From Prochilodus magdalenae (lineage: Eukaryota > Chordata > Actinopteri > Characiformes > Prochilodontidae): 64,000 nt of DNA. Position 1 is the stretch's first letter. Each line of letters opens with the position of its first letter. Made by a program: the position numbers and the translations under genes. Where the stretch lies: contig JAMWET010001947.1 of NCBI GenBank assembly GCA_024036415.1, positions 92,501 to 156,500 on the forward strand, given 5' to 3'. Below the pieces are notes generated by a model. The model was not told where the DNA came from. It saw nothing but the letters and a program-made list of their open reading frames with translations, and searched no databases. Shown piece after piece: positions 24,530-35,285 of this stretch.

Positions 24530-25045
24530 AGGAGTCCCATTTTCTCCAGTTTGAATTAAAGTGGGGACTCTGACTTTTGCACAGTACCCTACTTTGATCT
24601 TGTAGTTCCAGTGAAGCCCATTTCAGAAACCAGACATGCTGTAGCTTATTGAGTGCATTTATGGTGAATGTACATTTAGCTATCCCTAAAGGAAACACTA
24701 GATTGTGGTTGCTGTGGGAGGAACAAGGGATGAACAAATGACACATAGAGGAGTGTGGGTCAGTATGGCTGTGGATTAGCATTTGGTGATCTGCCCTGAG
24801 TGAGCACATGCAATTTTGTGGCTGTAGGTTAAAGAAGACAATAGTGTTTGGATAGGGCCAAAAAAGAATGGGACTCCATGGTGGGTGGGGATAAGGGATG
24901 GAAAAAAACAAACAAACAGACAAGTGGGGGTCAAACGAAGATTGGATTCATGCTTGGGGGTCGGCCCTGAGCTGGTGCATCAGAAATGGTGTCTCTGAGT
25001 CAAGCAGAAGTACAGTAGATGGGTATGCACTTTCCCATCCCATTT
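24530..25045 (-). repeat. Unclassified dispersed repeat R, copy 1
   Basis: The minus strand aligns by eye with 51.37-51.65 kb: 'atgggatggraaagtgcat', 'tactgtac(t/c)tctgcttgag', 'cagagacacc', 'ctttaacctacag' and 'aatccacacccatactga'. The copy here is longer. I see no terminal repeat or coding domain, so class is unknown. An alternative is an old segmental duplication. Confidence 0.55.
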
Positions 25046-25322
25046 ATTCTTAATGGGGAAAAAATCCAGAAAAATACAGTATTGTGCTAAAACATCATCC
25101 GATTGGTGCATCTAATCAAAAACAGAATGGTTTGTATACAAGCACACCATTCCTGATCAGAACAACCATTTTAGAGCTGGAATGGTGTCGATATCCCGAA
25201 AAACCGGGGGCTAGTTGTAAAATACATGACCTTAATAATATACCAGTAGAGAATGATATGCTGGCCATCGCAAAGCAGCACTGGTTGGCTAGGTAGCGAC
25301 AAATGGAGTTGATTTGTACATA
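25046..25322. other. Single-copy DNA, no gene seen
   Basis: Short frames on both strands, none recognisable. Confidence 0.4.
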
Positions 25323-25455
25323 CTGAGTGGCTGGTGTAGCGTAGTGGGTAGCACATCTGCCTGCCATGCTGTAGGCTGGGGCACTATGCCAGTAAGAGTC
25401 CTTGGGCTCGACTCCGAACAGTGGCTATGGCAAGAATTGGCCACATTGTAAAACT
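25323..25455 (+). mobile_element. tRNA-derived SINE fragment
   Basis: The text 'gtggctggtgtagcgtagtg', 'ggtagcacatctgcctgcc' and 'agtaagagtccttgggctcg' parallels the SINE head and body at 47.81 kb. The box-A-like start is recognisable but the 3' tail is absent. Confidence 0.6.
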
Positions 25456-26119
25456 CAGCGCAGAGCCTGGATAGAACCGAAAACACTGCGGCACCTAGGC
25501 TCTGTAAATACAGCCCAAGAAAACAGCAGTCTTATCAATCCTCTGTGGACACATCAGCAGGACGCACAAAGCCCATGGGAAAAGCTAGCGCCGCATTAAT
25601 AAGCCAATTGTGACGGTGACAGCAATCATCACGGTCTCTGTGATCCATCTTCACATGCTATTAGGCGCACAGGCAGCAATGAGAGTTCTATTCACAATCA
25701 GGAACCAGATTTGTAATGTAAAAATTCAACGGCAATCAATGGGACCTGGCAAACAGCACCGCAGTGTGTGGGAGGGCTCGGCGTTTTGGGGGGGATGCTT
25801 TGTGATGGTCTTTGGAGTGTTTAATTTAGCTCTTCTTGAAAGCGTAATGAGCAGGTGAGTGCGTAGCGCTCGCTCTCCTAAATATCTCGGTTTCATACAA
25901 GCCCCGAAGGCCTAATGGACCAGGAGAGCCACCAATCAATGTTCTCAAGATGAGCCGTACCACACATTCCGGTATTGTGATCAGTGCATATTGAGTTACA
26001 CTTCTACATTAGTGCTGCTATTTTTATATTATTATAAGGCTCCTAATTAGCTCTTGGCTTGCTTGTATGGTTCTAGGTAATATGTTTAATTAGTATACAA
26101 CTGTATGATATGAGGAGGG
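25456..26119. other. Single-copy DNA, no gene seen
   Basis: A relatively high-complexity block at 25,590-25,900 has the AT-rich texture sometimes seen in conserved non-coding DNA ('gtaatgtaaaaattcaacgg'). This is only a texture judgement. Confidence 0.35.
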
Positions 26120-27065
26120 TCTTTGAATTACGGAAAGCTCATTTATGTTTGCAAAATCATTTACTGGACAAAATTGGTTCTCTAAAGACCCATCCATTGA
26201 AAGGTTCTTGAGGGAACAAAACGTGGTTCCTCTTTGGGATTTATGCCAAGTATCTTGTTATGGAACCTTTTTAGGAAAAGGAGTACCAAATACCCACCAA
26301 AGAGATTCCTTGACTGGTGTCATAATGGAACCACATTTGGATTCCAACAGAACCCTGTTGGAACATGAGACTTTTGGGAGTGTGAAGAACCTTTTAAAGG
26401 ACCCTTCTTTAAGACTCTTCATGTTCTCATTTACATCTTATTTGTAACAATGGTTCTCCAAAGAACTTTAAAACATTAAAGAACCATGTATTGAAAGGTT
26501 CTTGAGAATTAAAAAATGCATTGCCCCAATAAAAGATTTTACTTTTATCCATAGATTATAAAGATAAGGAACCACATAGGTTCTTTGCATAGAGCAAGCA
26601 CAATTAGTTCCCTAAAGAACCATGTTTGAGAGATCCTTAAGTTGGAAGAACAAAGATGTTTACATAATGCATATGTCATAACTACAATTGTCTGAAGAAC
26701 ATTCCACGGAAAGGTTCTTGAGGGAACCACAAACGGTTCCTCTTTCGCACTCACAAAATAGAGTTCCAAATACCTACCCAGGAGATTCTTTGAGTAATGT
26801 CATACATCAACCACATTTGGGTTCTCCACAGAACCCTGTTTCTTTTTGAGGAACCTTTTAAAGAACCTTCACATAATGCAGACAAATACAGGTCTCAGAT
26901 CTTTCCTGTAACATAGAGCTTCTTCACACTTTCATCAACAGCCCATTCATAGAAATGGTTCTCTAAAGAAGCTTCCATTGAAAAGTTCTTGAGAGAACCA
27001 AAAGTGCATTGTCCCAAAGAAGGATTTACGGTTCTTATATTATAAAGACTGACACTTTCATCAGT
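26120..27065. repeat. GAACC-type dispersed repeat, block 1
   Basis: Recurrent 'ccattgaaaggttcttgag', 'ggaaccaaa', 'ggttcctctttggg', 'aacagaaccctgtt' and 'aagaaccttttaaag' phrases in both orientations. The same family makes up 29.09-29.72 kb and pieces at 34.2-35.3 kb. The palindromic ggttc/gaacc wording suggests a MITE-derived family, but I cannot define terminal ends. Confidence 0.75.
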
Positions 27066-27099
27066 AGACTGTAAATATAAGATACCACGAATGGTTCTC

Positions 27100-27760
27100 C
27101 ATCATGGAACAAGCACAACACGTTTGATAAAGAATTGTGCAGTTGGGCCAGAATTCCGAGGAGAATTCCCTGTAGCCTGGAAGTTTAGCCACTGCTGGTA
27201 TCACTGAATGGTCTCGGTCAGGGATTTGGCTGGACGAGTTTCTGGATGTAGCCACATCAGTGTCCAGACACTCCTACATCAAGGAATTGTGCAGTTGGGC
27301 CGGATTTGGTGGATGCCTTCCCTGGCCCAAATTCCGAAAGAGAATTCCCTGTAGCCTGGAATTTTAGCCACTGCTGGTATCACTGAATGGTCTCGATCAG
27401 GGATTTGGCTACGACTGGTAGCCACATCATTTTAGACACTCCCATCCACTGGTGGAGACCCGTATGAGCAAATTCGAAAGAGAACGCTTTCCCTGGTAGA
27501 CCCTATGAGATTCAGCTACTTCTACTTCCTTCACACTGTGGTCTTTGGCCACGCCCACATGCTCAGTCCCTCCTTCTAGCCAATCATTAACATCTGCTCT
27601 GGAGCCATTTTCCACACATGGAACGAGACATTCCCTGCACTGTAGCACTTCTTCCCAATCTATGGATCCCACCACTCACACCCCACAGGGATTTATAGCC
27701 CCAACATCCTCATGCAGCGCCATCTGCAGGAGCCTGGAGTTACTAACACCTTAAATATCC
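27100..27760 (-). mobile_element. Tc1-like relict, family 2, copy C, internally duplicated
   Basis: The minus strand carries the family-2 landmarks ('tgtagccacatcagtgtcc', 'gtctttggccacgcccacat', 'agccaatcattaacatctgc', outer end at 27,722). The portion 'ttgtgcagttgggcc' to 'gatttggct' occurs twice in tandem (about 27,125-27,230 and 27,287-27,410), so part of the element has been duplicated after insertion. The minus frame 27427-27675 shows ADVNDWLEGGTEHVGVAKDH, matching copy D. No catalytic core is present. Confidence 0.65.
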
Positions 27761-28749
27761 ACCAACGTCGTCTGCTAACTTGGCACACAAGTTTAAAAAG
27801 TTCAGTAAGTAGAAACAGATGAAAGCCTGGTCACATGGCCGCAGCAGGGCAGGAAATAGATGCCTGAAAAAGGAACGGAACATAAAAAGTGCATTCTTCA
27901 GAGAAAACGATTCAAATGTGGTCGTGCGAGATTGTGAGTGTGTGAGTGAGGAAGTGAGGGAGCGAGTGAGTGAGGGAGGGCGGGATGAATATTTCAAGTG
28001 CAAATGCTTCAAATGTGCCACGCTACAGAAAGCACCAGCCAGAGAAACGGTCCGGAGAGGTTCAGGCCCAGCCCAGCATGCACTTGGAGCACTTTCGGAG
28101 GTGGGAGAGGAGGAGGAAGAGGAGGAGGAGTGGCCCCTGGTCCGGTCCAGCTGAGATAATGGAATTGGTGTGTTCTCCCATGGCGATGCTCCTGGCAGGA
28201 GTTAATTCTGTTAATAGCAGGCGGATCCCGTGGCGCTCTCTCTCTCTCTCTCTCTCTCTCACGCTCCCTCTCTCTCCGCCGGCTGGGAATGGTCGCAGCG
28301 GGAGGCAGCCGGAGAGACAGAGCGGTGAGAGGAGCAGAAGCAGCCAGTTGCGGGGATGTATAATGAATGAACTCGAGCTGGAACCTACAGCTCATAATTG
28401 CTCTCAGAGCTGCTAATGTGTCATCATAAAAGCGCCCAGGCCCCTGTGTGTTCCAATCCGAATGGGCCTCCCATACAAAGCCGGTCAGAATGGCCCGGCA
28501 TATCGCCAGCATGCACTCCATAAAGCCTTGTCCACATCGACCTGCGAACACAGCGCCGATGAACGAGAGTGGCTGATACGCATCCCGTATTCCACACAGG
28601 GAAGATGATGTGCCTGTGCTGGACGGGATCTATCCCTCACTGGGCTCTGATTTGGACTGAAATTCAAAAAAAAAAAAACCCGACATATTCTGAGAACACT
28701 CCGACCGAGTCCGACATGGCCCACAGCATGAGGTCTCGAATCCAAGCCT
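27761..28749. other. Single-copy DNA with a short (CT)n, no gene confirmed
   Basis: A (CT)n run sits at 28,238-28,262 and gives the Arg/Glu stretches in the minus-strand 180-aa frame (28009-28551). I do not recognise that protein, and much of it is low complexity. The block 28,400-28,560 is balanced, single-copy text. An A12 run is at 28,667-28,678. Confidence 0.4.
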
Positions 28750-29085
28750 GATTGAAACCCAGTCAAATTCTGTCTGAATGTAAGTGTAGTCCAAATCACT
28801 TACGTCCAAGGTTGTAGTGTAGGCCAACCAAGCTCTGAACTCAGCTATAGCCCAACAGATTCCTTCCCAAACTGACTGTAGCCTGAAACTCTGGCCCACT
28901 TCACTCTAGCCCAACAAACTTCAGCTTAAACTCGACCGTCCCAACAAATCTGTGTCTGAACCCAACAGTAGCTCAACAGAGTTCTCTATGGCCTCGACCG
29001 TAGCCCCACAAAATTCCTTCTTAACCCAACTAGCCCTAATATACCATCATCAATATGCTATCTATACCAGAACAGACACCACAGG
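28750..29085. repeat. Decayed ~30-bp minisatellite, part 1
   Basis: Loosely periodic phrases 'tagcccaaca', 'aaattc', 'tctgaa' and 'cccaac' recur every 28-36 bp. The same motif continues at 29,725-30,580, 30,991-31,195 and 32,250-32,370, so the four parts are one old array split by later insertions. Confidence 0.75.
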
Positions 29086-29722
29086 AGGTCAAAAGGTTCT
29101 TTGACATAGAACAAGCATATTTAGATCCCTGAAGAACCGTCTTTAAGATATCCGTAAGTCTGGAGAGCACAGAACCCTTACATTACACATAGGTTTTTTC
29201 AGCTTGAGAAAAGCTCTATACACTGACATCACAAATATACAATTCTGTGAAGAGCATTTCTCTGAAAGGTTCTTGAGGGACCCAACAACCACATTTGGTT
29301 TTCCCCACAGAACCCTGTTTGAAAAAGAGATGAAGAACCTTTTAAAGGACCTTCACAGAATGCAGACAAACCAATGCTTCAGATCTTTCCTGTTACACAG
29401 AGCTTCTTCACACAGTGGTTACAATTCTGTGAAGAACCTTCAATTGAAAGCTTCTTGAGGGAACCAAAAGTGGTTCTTCTATGGCATCCCTACCAAGTTA
29501 CCTGGTTTGGTACCTTTTTAAGAAATAGAGTACCAAAACTCTATAGAAATAGAGTACCAAATTCCTACCAAAGAGATTCCTTAAGTGATGTCATGCTAGA
29601 ACCACATTTAGTTCCCAACAGAACCACAGAATTTTGGTTCCTAACAGAATTTTGAAACAGATATTTTCGACAGCGAAGAACCTTTTAAATGACCTACACA
29701 TAATGCGGACATACACCGCTCA
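29086..29722. repeat. GAACC-type dispersed repeat, block 2
   Basis: It shares the wording of block 1 ('gaaaggttcttgagggaacc', 'ccacagaaccctgtt', 'aagaaccttttaa'), including 'caccaaagagattcctt'. It interrupts the ~30-bp minisatellite. Confidence 0.75.
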
Positions 29723-30580
29723 AAATTTTGTTTAAACTCGACTGTCCCAACAAAACTGTCTGAACCCAACAGTAGCTCAACACAGTTCAGTAGGACCTCG
29801 ACTGTAGCCCCACAAAATTCCTTCTTAACCCAACTAGCCTGACAAGATTTTGTCCCACCAAAACCTTTGCCCAAGAAAACTCTTGTCTGAACCCAGCTGG
29901 CCGCTTGTCTGAATTCTTGTCTGTTACAGAATCTGCTGGACAAAATTCCTTGACTGTAGCCCAACATAAATGTGTCCGATTCTGGCTTTAGCCAATTTTC
30001 GTCTGACCTCAACTGTTTCCCAACAAATATCCATTGTAACCCAACTAGTATGACAAAAAATTTACCCCACCAAAACTTCTGCCCACCAAAACTCTGTCTA
30101 AACCGTAACAGTAGCCCAAACATGTCCCTCCCAAACTGACTAGCCTGACAAAATGATGTCCTTTTCCAATTTATACCCAAACCAGCTCCAGCTGGACAAA
30201 ATTCCCATTGACCTCAGCTGTACTCCAACAAGAGCCTGATCTGGACTGTAGCCAACAAGATTGCATTCCACCCAAACTATAGCCCAACATAAATCTGTCT
30301 GAACCCAGTTACCCTGACATTTTTATCCCAACAAAGTTCTGACAGAACCCAACTGTAGCCTCACAAAATTCCAATCCAACTTAACTACCCTCACATAATG
30401 TCACCCCATCCCAATTTCTGCCCCCAAACCATTGTGACAGACCCTGTCTGTAGGCTGGCAAAACTCTGTCTCAACCCAACTGTCCCAAGAAAATTGTGTC
30501 TGATATTGACTGTATCCCACAAAACTCCATCCTAACCCAGCTTTAGCCAGAGAGAATTGTCCTTGAACACAACAGTAGCC
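29723..30580. repeat. Decayed ~30-bp minisatellite, part 2
   Basis: The motif is roughly 'cccaactgtagcccaacaaa' plus 'attctgtctgaa'. Units vary in length and differ by many substitutions, which marks this as the oldest array in the window. The minus-strand 179-aa frame (29641-30180) is a chance open frame across it. Confidence 0.8.
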
Positions 30581-30985
30581 TGTTACGGGGGACAAGACAA
30601 GGAGGCAGGATGCACACGCAAGTCTTTAATGAAAAAAATAAAACAAAAACAAAGAAACTAAACAACTGAGAAACAACTGAACAGGGCTACAAAAACAACA
30701 GACATGGAGACAAAATCAACCAACAAGGAGACAAACGACCGGCAGGGAGACAAAACACCCAGCAAGAACAAAGGGCACAACACGGGGTATAAAACAACAA
30801 GGGCTAACGAGAGACACCTGGGAAGGGGCGGAGCTAGAAACAAGGGACAGGTGAAGGGTCTGACAAGAGGGCGGAGACAGGAGGAGCAAAGAACCAAAAC
30901 AGAAGCACATGGAACAGAACAACAAAGGGCACATAGACATGACAAGACAGAAACAGAAAACCGGGGCTAGACTAGACGGGACGTC
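30581..30985 (-). mobile_element. Solo LTR, gypsy-like, with TAGCC target duplication
   Basis: A 405-bp block interrupts the minisatellite and is bounded by TAGCC on the left (30576-30580) and again on the right (30986-30990), the 5-bp duplication typical of LTR-retrotransposon integration. On the minus strand it reads like an LTR: a TATA-like 'gttttatacccc', GC-rich 'tagctccgcccc' upstream, a poly(A)-signal-like 'attaaagacttgcg' and the 3' end 'ccccgtaaca'. There is no internal gag/pol, so it is a recombined solo LTR. The minus-strand start is not a canonical TG. A related fragment is at 16.88 kb. Confidence 0.7.
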
Positions 30986-30990
30986 TAGCC

Positions 30991-31195
30991 AAGCAAACTT
31001 TGGTCTGATCTCAAACGTAGATCGTTAAAATTCCGTCCCAACTTGCCTAACCCGACAAATTTGTGTCCCACTTCAACTTTAGCCCAACACCATTCTGAGA
31101 GAACCTGACCGCTGCCTGCCCAAATTCAATTTGAACCCCAAAATCCCATTACAACCCATCTATAGCCCTACACAACTCTATCTGACCCTGACTGA
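30991..31195. repeat. Decayed ~30-bp minisatellite, part 3
   Basis: The motif resumes directly after the TAGCC duplication ('cccaacttgcc', 'agcccaacaccattctgaga'). Confidence 0.7.
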
Positions 31196-31207
31196 AACCT
31201 TATATAT

Positions 31208-31372
31208 ATACATACACTACAGATATACAGTATACAGTATGGATGGAAGGTAACAGTAGGTCAGTCTATATGTGCAGGTATAAATATCACTCTGCACTTT
31301 ACATTTAGCATATTTATACTTCCACATGTAGGCTGACCTACTGTTACCTTCCATCCATACTGTATATATGTA

Positions 31373-31382
<10 letters not shown>
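31208..31382. repeat. Hairpin with 32-bp perfect arms
   Basis: Positions 31233-31264 and 31333-31364 are exact reverse complements over 32 bases. Imperfect complementarity extends outward into TA-rich flanks and inward to about 31,289 and 31,308 ('gtataaatat' on both arms). The loop is about 20 bp. It could be a small palindromic MITE or an inverted duplication able to extrude a cruciform. Confidence 0.9.

Positions 31383-31433
<51 letters not shown>
31379..31433. repeat. (TA)n microsatellite, about 27 units
   Basis: Pure (TA) repeat ending at the left end of the 501-bp MITE, which inserts at TA. Tyr/Ile frames on both strands are translations of it. Confidence 0.95.
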
Positions 31434-31436
<3 letters not shown>

Positions 31437-31934
31437 GGGTTGGACAATGAAACTGAAACACCTGGTTTTAGACCACAATGCGGCCAATACAGCGTCAGTT
31501 CGTCTTGGGAATGACATATACTGCGCCCTCACAGTGGTCAGAGGGAATTTAAGCCATTCTTCTTGCAGGATAGTGGCCAGGTCACTACATGATGCTGGTG
31601 GAGGTTCGTCCTTCTTGGTGGTATGCTGACATTACCCTGGATACCATGGCTCTTGATACATCACAAAGACTTGCTGTCTTGGTCACAGATGCGCCAGCAA
31701 GACGTGCACCAACAATCTGTCCTCTTTTGAACTCTGGTATGTCACCCATAATGCTGTGTGCATTGCAGTATTTTGAGCAGAACTGTGCTCTTACCTGCTA
31801 ACTGAACCTTCACACTCTGCTCTTACTGGTGCAATGTGCAATTAATGAAGATTGGCCACCAGGCTGGTCCAATTTGGCCATGAGACCTCCCACACTAAAA
31901 TGACAGGTGTTTCAGTTTCATTGTCCAACCCCTG
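31434..31934. mobile_element. 501-bp Tc1/mariner-type MITE with intact ends
   Basis: The left end 'caggggttggacaatgaaac' and the right end 'tttcattgtccaacccctg' are perfect inverted partners, extending to about 30 bp ('tgaaacacctg' / 'caggtgtttca'). TA flanks both sides (31432-31433, 31935-31936). The interior has no transposase frame longer than noise. The near-perfect ends mark it as one of the younger insertions here. Confidence 0.9.
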
Positions 31935-31936
31935 TA

Positions 31937-32245
31937 TATATATATACACACACACACATCAAAATTCTATGCCCTGTATATATCCTGCTTATCTGATCTA
32001 CCTCAGCCGTATAATAGTGCTATATGGAAATATGTACATCTCCATATATCATAGTTGCTTTATCCATAACATATCACTGTTATACGAAAACTGTATATTA
32101 GTATATACAGATTTTGTGCTTAGTATTGTATATATTTATCGTCTAATGTATATATTTTTTGTGTTTAAGTACTGTAAGGGACTATGCAGTTTTTCACTCA
32201 CCTTCACACCTGTGAAAATGTGACGTGACAATAAAAGTGATAGAA
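31937..32245 (+). mobile_element. LINE-like 3' tail candidate
   Basis: AT-rich text ends in 'gtgaaaatgtgacgtgacaa' then 'taaaagtgatag', the style of several fish non-LTR retrotransposon 3' ends. No reverse transcriptase region is attached, so the assignment is tentative. Confidence 0.3.
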
Positions 32246-32370
32246 CTCTGATTAAAACCAACTGTCGCCTTAGAAAATTGGGCTCCACCCCACCAATAGC
32301 TGGACAGCTTTACCCAAACCTGACTGTCACAACCACAACAACCGAACAACCCACCGCCTTCTTTAAAACA
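32246..32370. repeat. Decayed ~30-bp minisatellite, part 4
   Basis: 'aaccaactgtcgccttagaa' and 'tttacccaaacctgactgtc' resemble the earlier array motif. It is the last remnant. Confidence 0.45.
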
Positions 32371-33740
32371 ACTCAGCGTAATTTCCAAACCACCCATATG
32401 AAGAAGCTTAACGAGTCTAATTAATAATGTCAATTACCTTTAAACTCCATGTCAGTAAATTTATTCACTAATCGCTTTCTTCCAACAAGATCCCGAAATG
32501 AACTGGGATCTTCACTCGGGATGAACTTTACCGAGGCTAACGTGTAGTTCTCATACTTGGCCGTGGATTACGATGCCAACAACACCGACGACTCCAGCAT
32601 GCCGGATTAGAAACTGTTCAAGGGAAAGCAGAATAAAGAGTGAAGTGGGGTCAAAAAGTGAGGCAGGGTAGAATCTGCTGAAGGTGATGGACTATGAGAA
32701 TACTGAATGTGACCCGAGTCGGATACATTCTGAATAAATGATGTCCAAGCCTGACCAAACCTTGAAAGGAAAGGAATAGTTGGATACGGACCAATACTTC
32801 AAGCTCGAAGACCATCCATCACAAAGGTGGTAAACCAAAGCCATGCGGGTATACTCGTTGCTGATAGGAGGGAGCTTGCCCTATATGCAAATGAGCCGTT
32901 TTTTTATTCCCAATCCAATTTATAAATTTGGTTTGACGACTGAGAAGGGATTAAACAAATGCAATTAGTTGTGCTCTTGTTTGGTTGGAACGAGAACCCG
33001 GAGCCTGACATACGTGCCCTTGATTGGACAGCCGTATCCGTAGTTGTGTATTTCCTATGATTGCACTCATTTTTGGCTCTGTTTTTTTTTTTTTTTTTGG
33101 TGTGTATCAGGGATTATTACCAAAAAAACAGCATTTGAGCAATTCTTTTTGATTGCCGGTGAGCATTTGCCGCCTGCTCTCCCGCTGCCCAGGCCATTCC
33201 GGGTTTATTATAGCCCGATTGAAATCCAAGCAATTGGAAAAGGAAAGGGAAATAAAAGGAACCTGGGCAGCTCTATTGATGGGTTTTGTTTGGGACTGGA
33301 GAACGTTAGAGGGAGACTCGTTTCAGGGGCCAGCCCAAACACCGCCTGTGTGGCACAGGTTCGGGTTTCTTGGAGAAAAAAGAAGAAAAAAAAATCCATC
33401 CATGAAATTGCATCCGTCATGCGCTGCGAGCGTCCTGTTTCTGTCCCGGGCAAGTGCCTCGCTTCCTATCATTCAAGATCATGTATATTCGCTATGACAA
33501 ATCACAGGCACGTCATCATCTCCGAAAGCGAAGTGGAAACAATGACACCTCACACATCTCAGGCATGGACACCTCGAGGCCATGGACTCCACTATGCTTA
33601 AATATGGGGAGGGTTTTTTTCTTTCTGTCGTTCCTTTCTTTTCATTTCTCTTCCTTTTTCGGTAATAGCTTTGTGAACAATCACACCATTTGCCCTTCCC
33701 TTAAATGTAGTCAACTGGGGAAGACATGCTTGGTGTCTGA
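32371..33740. other. Single-copy DNA, no gene confirmed
   Basis: Balanced, complex text with a T18 run near 33,081. The plus frame 33044-33601 (185 aa) spans this run and has no recognisable domain. The block 33,100-33,300 is AT-rich and non-repetitive and might be regulatory, judged from texture only. Confidence 0.4.
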
Positions 33741-34179
33741 AGTTTACCTCCTCACTACCGTGTCTATCAGCGTCAGGTTAGACCGAAGTCTACCGCAAAC
33801 GGCTGCTACAGCTGCCCAGGAAGAGGGGGACTGGCCCAAGCTCGGAGCTAGCCCCGAGACTAAGGAGGTGTGGTGCTTCACACCGCGCCAAGCTGAGCCA
33901 TGGTCCGTTGTAGGTAGGGACTCACGTGGTGGTAGGTGCTCGGTCCACCACCTGGTACCTCAGAGGATCCACCTGAGCTACAGGCTCTCCGCACTAGACA
34001 AGCTGGGTGATGCCACTCCAACTAGGAACATCAAAGTGAGCCCTCCAGCCATCCACCTTACCCCAGCTCCACCAGGAACCCCACTGTTTGGCCAAACACT
34101 CCATCCCTCAGCTGGGCAGCTACACAGGTCATCTCCATCTCCATACCACCTCCTGGCCAAGATCCCTCACAGATCCTGA
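33741..34179 (+). pseudogene. LINE ORF1-like relict
   Basis: The C-terminal half of the open frame ending at 34179 reads ...DWPKLGASPETKEVW..., AEPWSVVGRDSRGG, IHLSYRLSALDKLG, a pattern of W-x-LGA, PW-VVGR-RGG and HL-RF-ALD phrases that I associate with ORF1 proteins of fish non-LTR retrotransposons. The upstream part of the same frame (from 33454) is unrelated filler including a phenylalanine-rich stretch. No endonuclease or reverse transcriptase follows, so this is a broken fragment. A cellular exon is less likely. Confidence 0.4.
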
Positions 34180-34189
34180 ACGGTCAGTC

Positions 34190-34420
34190 TGAATTCCAAA
34201 AACTGTCTCTATGTCTTAATCAGAACAGTAGCAGAACCTTCTTTGGTTCTATGTGCAGTAGAACCATATTTTTTACACGCACATCATGCATTCCATCAAC
34301 CATATAACCATTGCAAAGAACCATGCAAAATGAAGGTGCCCATATGGTTCTTTAGGTGGTCATGGTTCTGTGGATAACCATTGCGGTAACACTTTCTATG
34401 AATCAGGTCTCTATAAAGCA
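34190..34420. repeat. GAACC-type repeat fragments, block 3
   Basis: Phrases such as 'agaaccttctttggttctat', 'gcaaagaaccatgcaaaatg' and 'tggttctgtggataaccatt' recur at 35,060-35,270 in the same order, so the two blocks are copies of one another. Confidence 0.65.
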
Positions 34421-34656
34421 ATATCTTTTCAGTACTGTGTTGGAGCAACAAGTCCCATTGACAAACAATGGAAGCCTGTTAGCCATCAGGTTAGCACTGA
34501 GCTAGCTACATGTGTATTGAAAAGTTTGGCCCAAATTCCATGTTTTTGTGTTCATTTTTGAAGATGCGTTTAATGATGCGAATTGTAAGATTACAGTATT
34601 CCAAAATGATCCAAACCAATCAACCAATCAAGGAATGAAGACATATCAGTTATCCT
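34421..34656. other. Short single-copy interval
   Basis: Nothing recognised. Confidence 0.4.
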
Positions 34657-34664
34657 GTTCACAC

Positions 34665-34882
34665 CAGTGGTCACCAACCCTCCTCCTGGAGAGCTACCTT
34701 CCTGCAGAGTTCAGCTCCAACCTGTCTCTAATGGGCTGCCATGCCCCCTTACTTACTGCTAATGCATCTGATCCAGCCAATCAGGGACTTGGAAAGAGGT
34801 TAATTAGCTGGAGTCGGAGCTGAATAGTATGGTTGGAACTAGGCTCTGCAGGACGGTAGCTCTGCAGGCTCGGTGACCCCTG
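34665..34882. mobile_element. Palindromic hAT-type MITE
   Basis: The left end 'cagtggtcaccaaccctcct' faces 'aggctcggtgacccctg' at the right end. The inner parts are also inverted: 'ggagagctaccttcctgcag' against 'ctgcaggacggtagctctgc', and 'ctccaacc' against 'ggttggaa'. Flanks 'gttcacac' and 'atgtacac' are an imperfect candidate 8-bp duplication, the size made by hAT transposases. It encodes no protein. Confidence 0.75.
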
Positions 34883-34924
34883 ATGTACACCCGTTAAACA
34901 GTGGCTCTTCAGGGTTTCTTAAAA

Positions 34925-35025
34925 CAGAGACTATATACTGAACCATGACAAACCATAGAACCATGACAACCCATAGAACCATGACAACCAATAGAGTCAT
35001 GACAACCCATAGAACCATATGAATG
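34925..35025. repeat. ~18-bp minisatellite 'ccatagaaccatgacaa'
   Basis: About five units of 'aaccatagaaccatgacaac' with small changes. The word 'gaaccat' suggests it grew from the GAACC-type repeat next to it. Confidence 0.8.
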
Positions 35026-35054
35026 CATGAACTTTTTCTTGACACATAATTGCT

Positions 35055-35285
35055 ACATCCAAATCTTTGAAAGATTGGTTCTATTTAACAAGTGGTTTGG
35101 TACAGCAGCACTGTTATCGGTTCTATGTGCAGCAGAACCGTTTTCTTTTCCTATACATCATGGGTTCTGTCAACCATATAACTATGAAAAGAACCATGCA
35201 AAATGATGTCATAGTTCTGTGTATAACCACTGCGGTAAAAGTGGTTATACACAGAACCACAAAAAAAAGGGGAAGTGTTCTATGA
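35055..35285. repeat. GAACC-type repeat fragments, block 4
   Basis: A second copy of block 3. 'ggttatacacagaaccac' mirrors 'gttctgtgtataaccactgc' as a short inverted repeat around 35,212-35,262. Confidence 0.65.

Noticed and set aside
28009..28551. 180-aa minus-strand protein
   Set aside because: Its Arg/Glu run comes from (CT)n, its Pro/Leu run from GGA repeats, and the rest has no recognisable domain.
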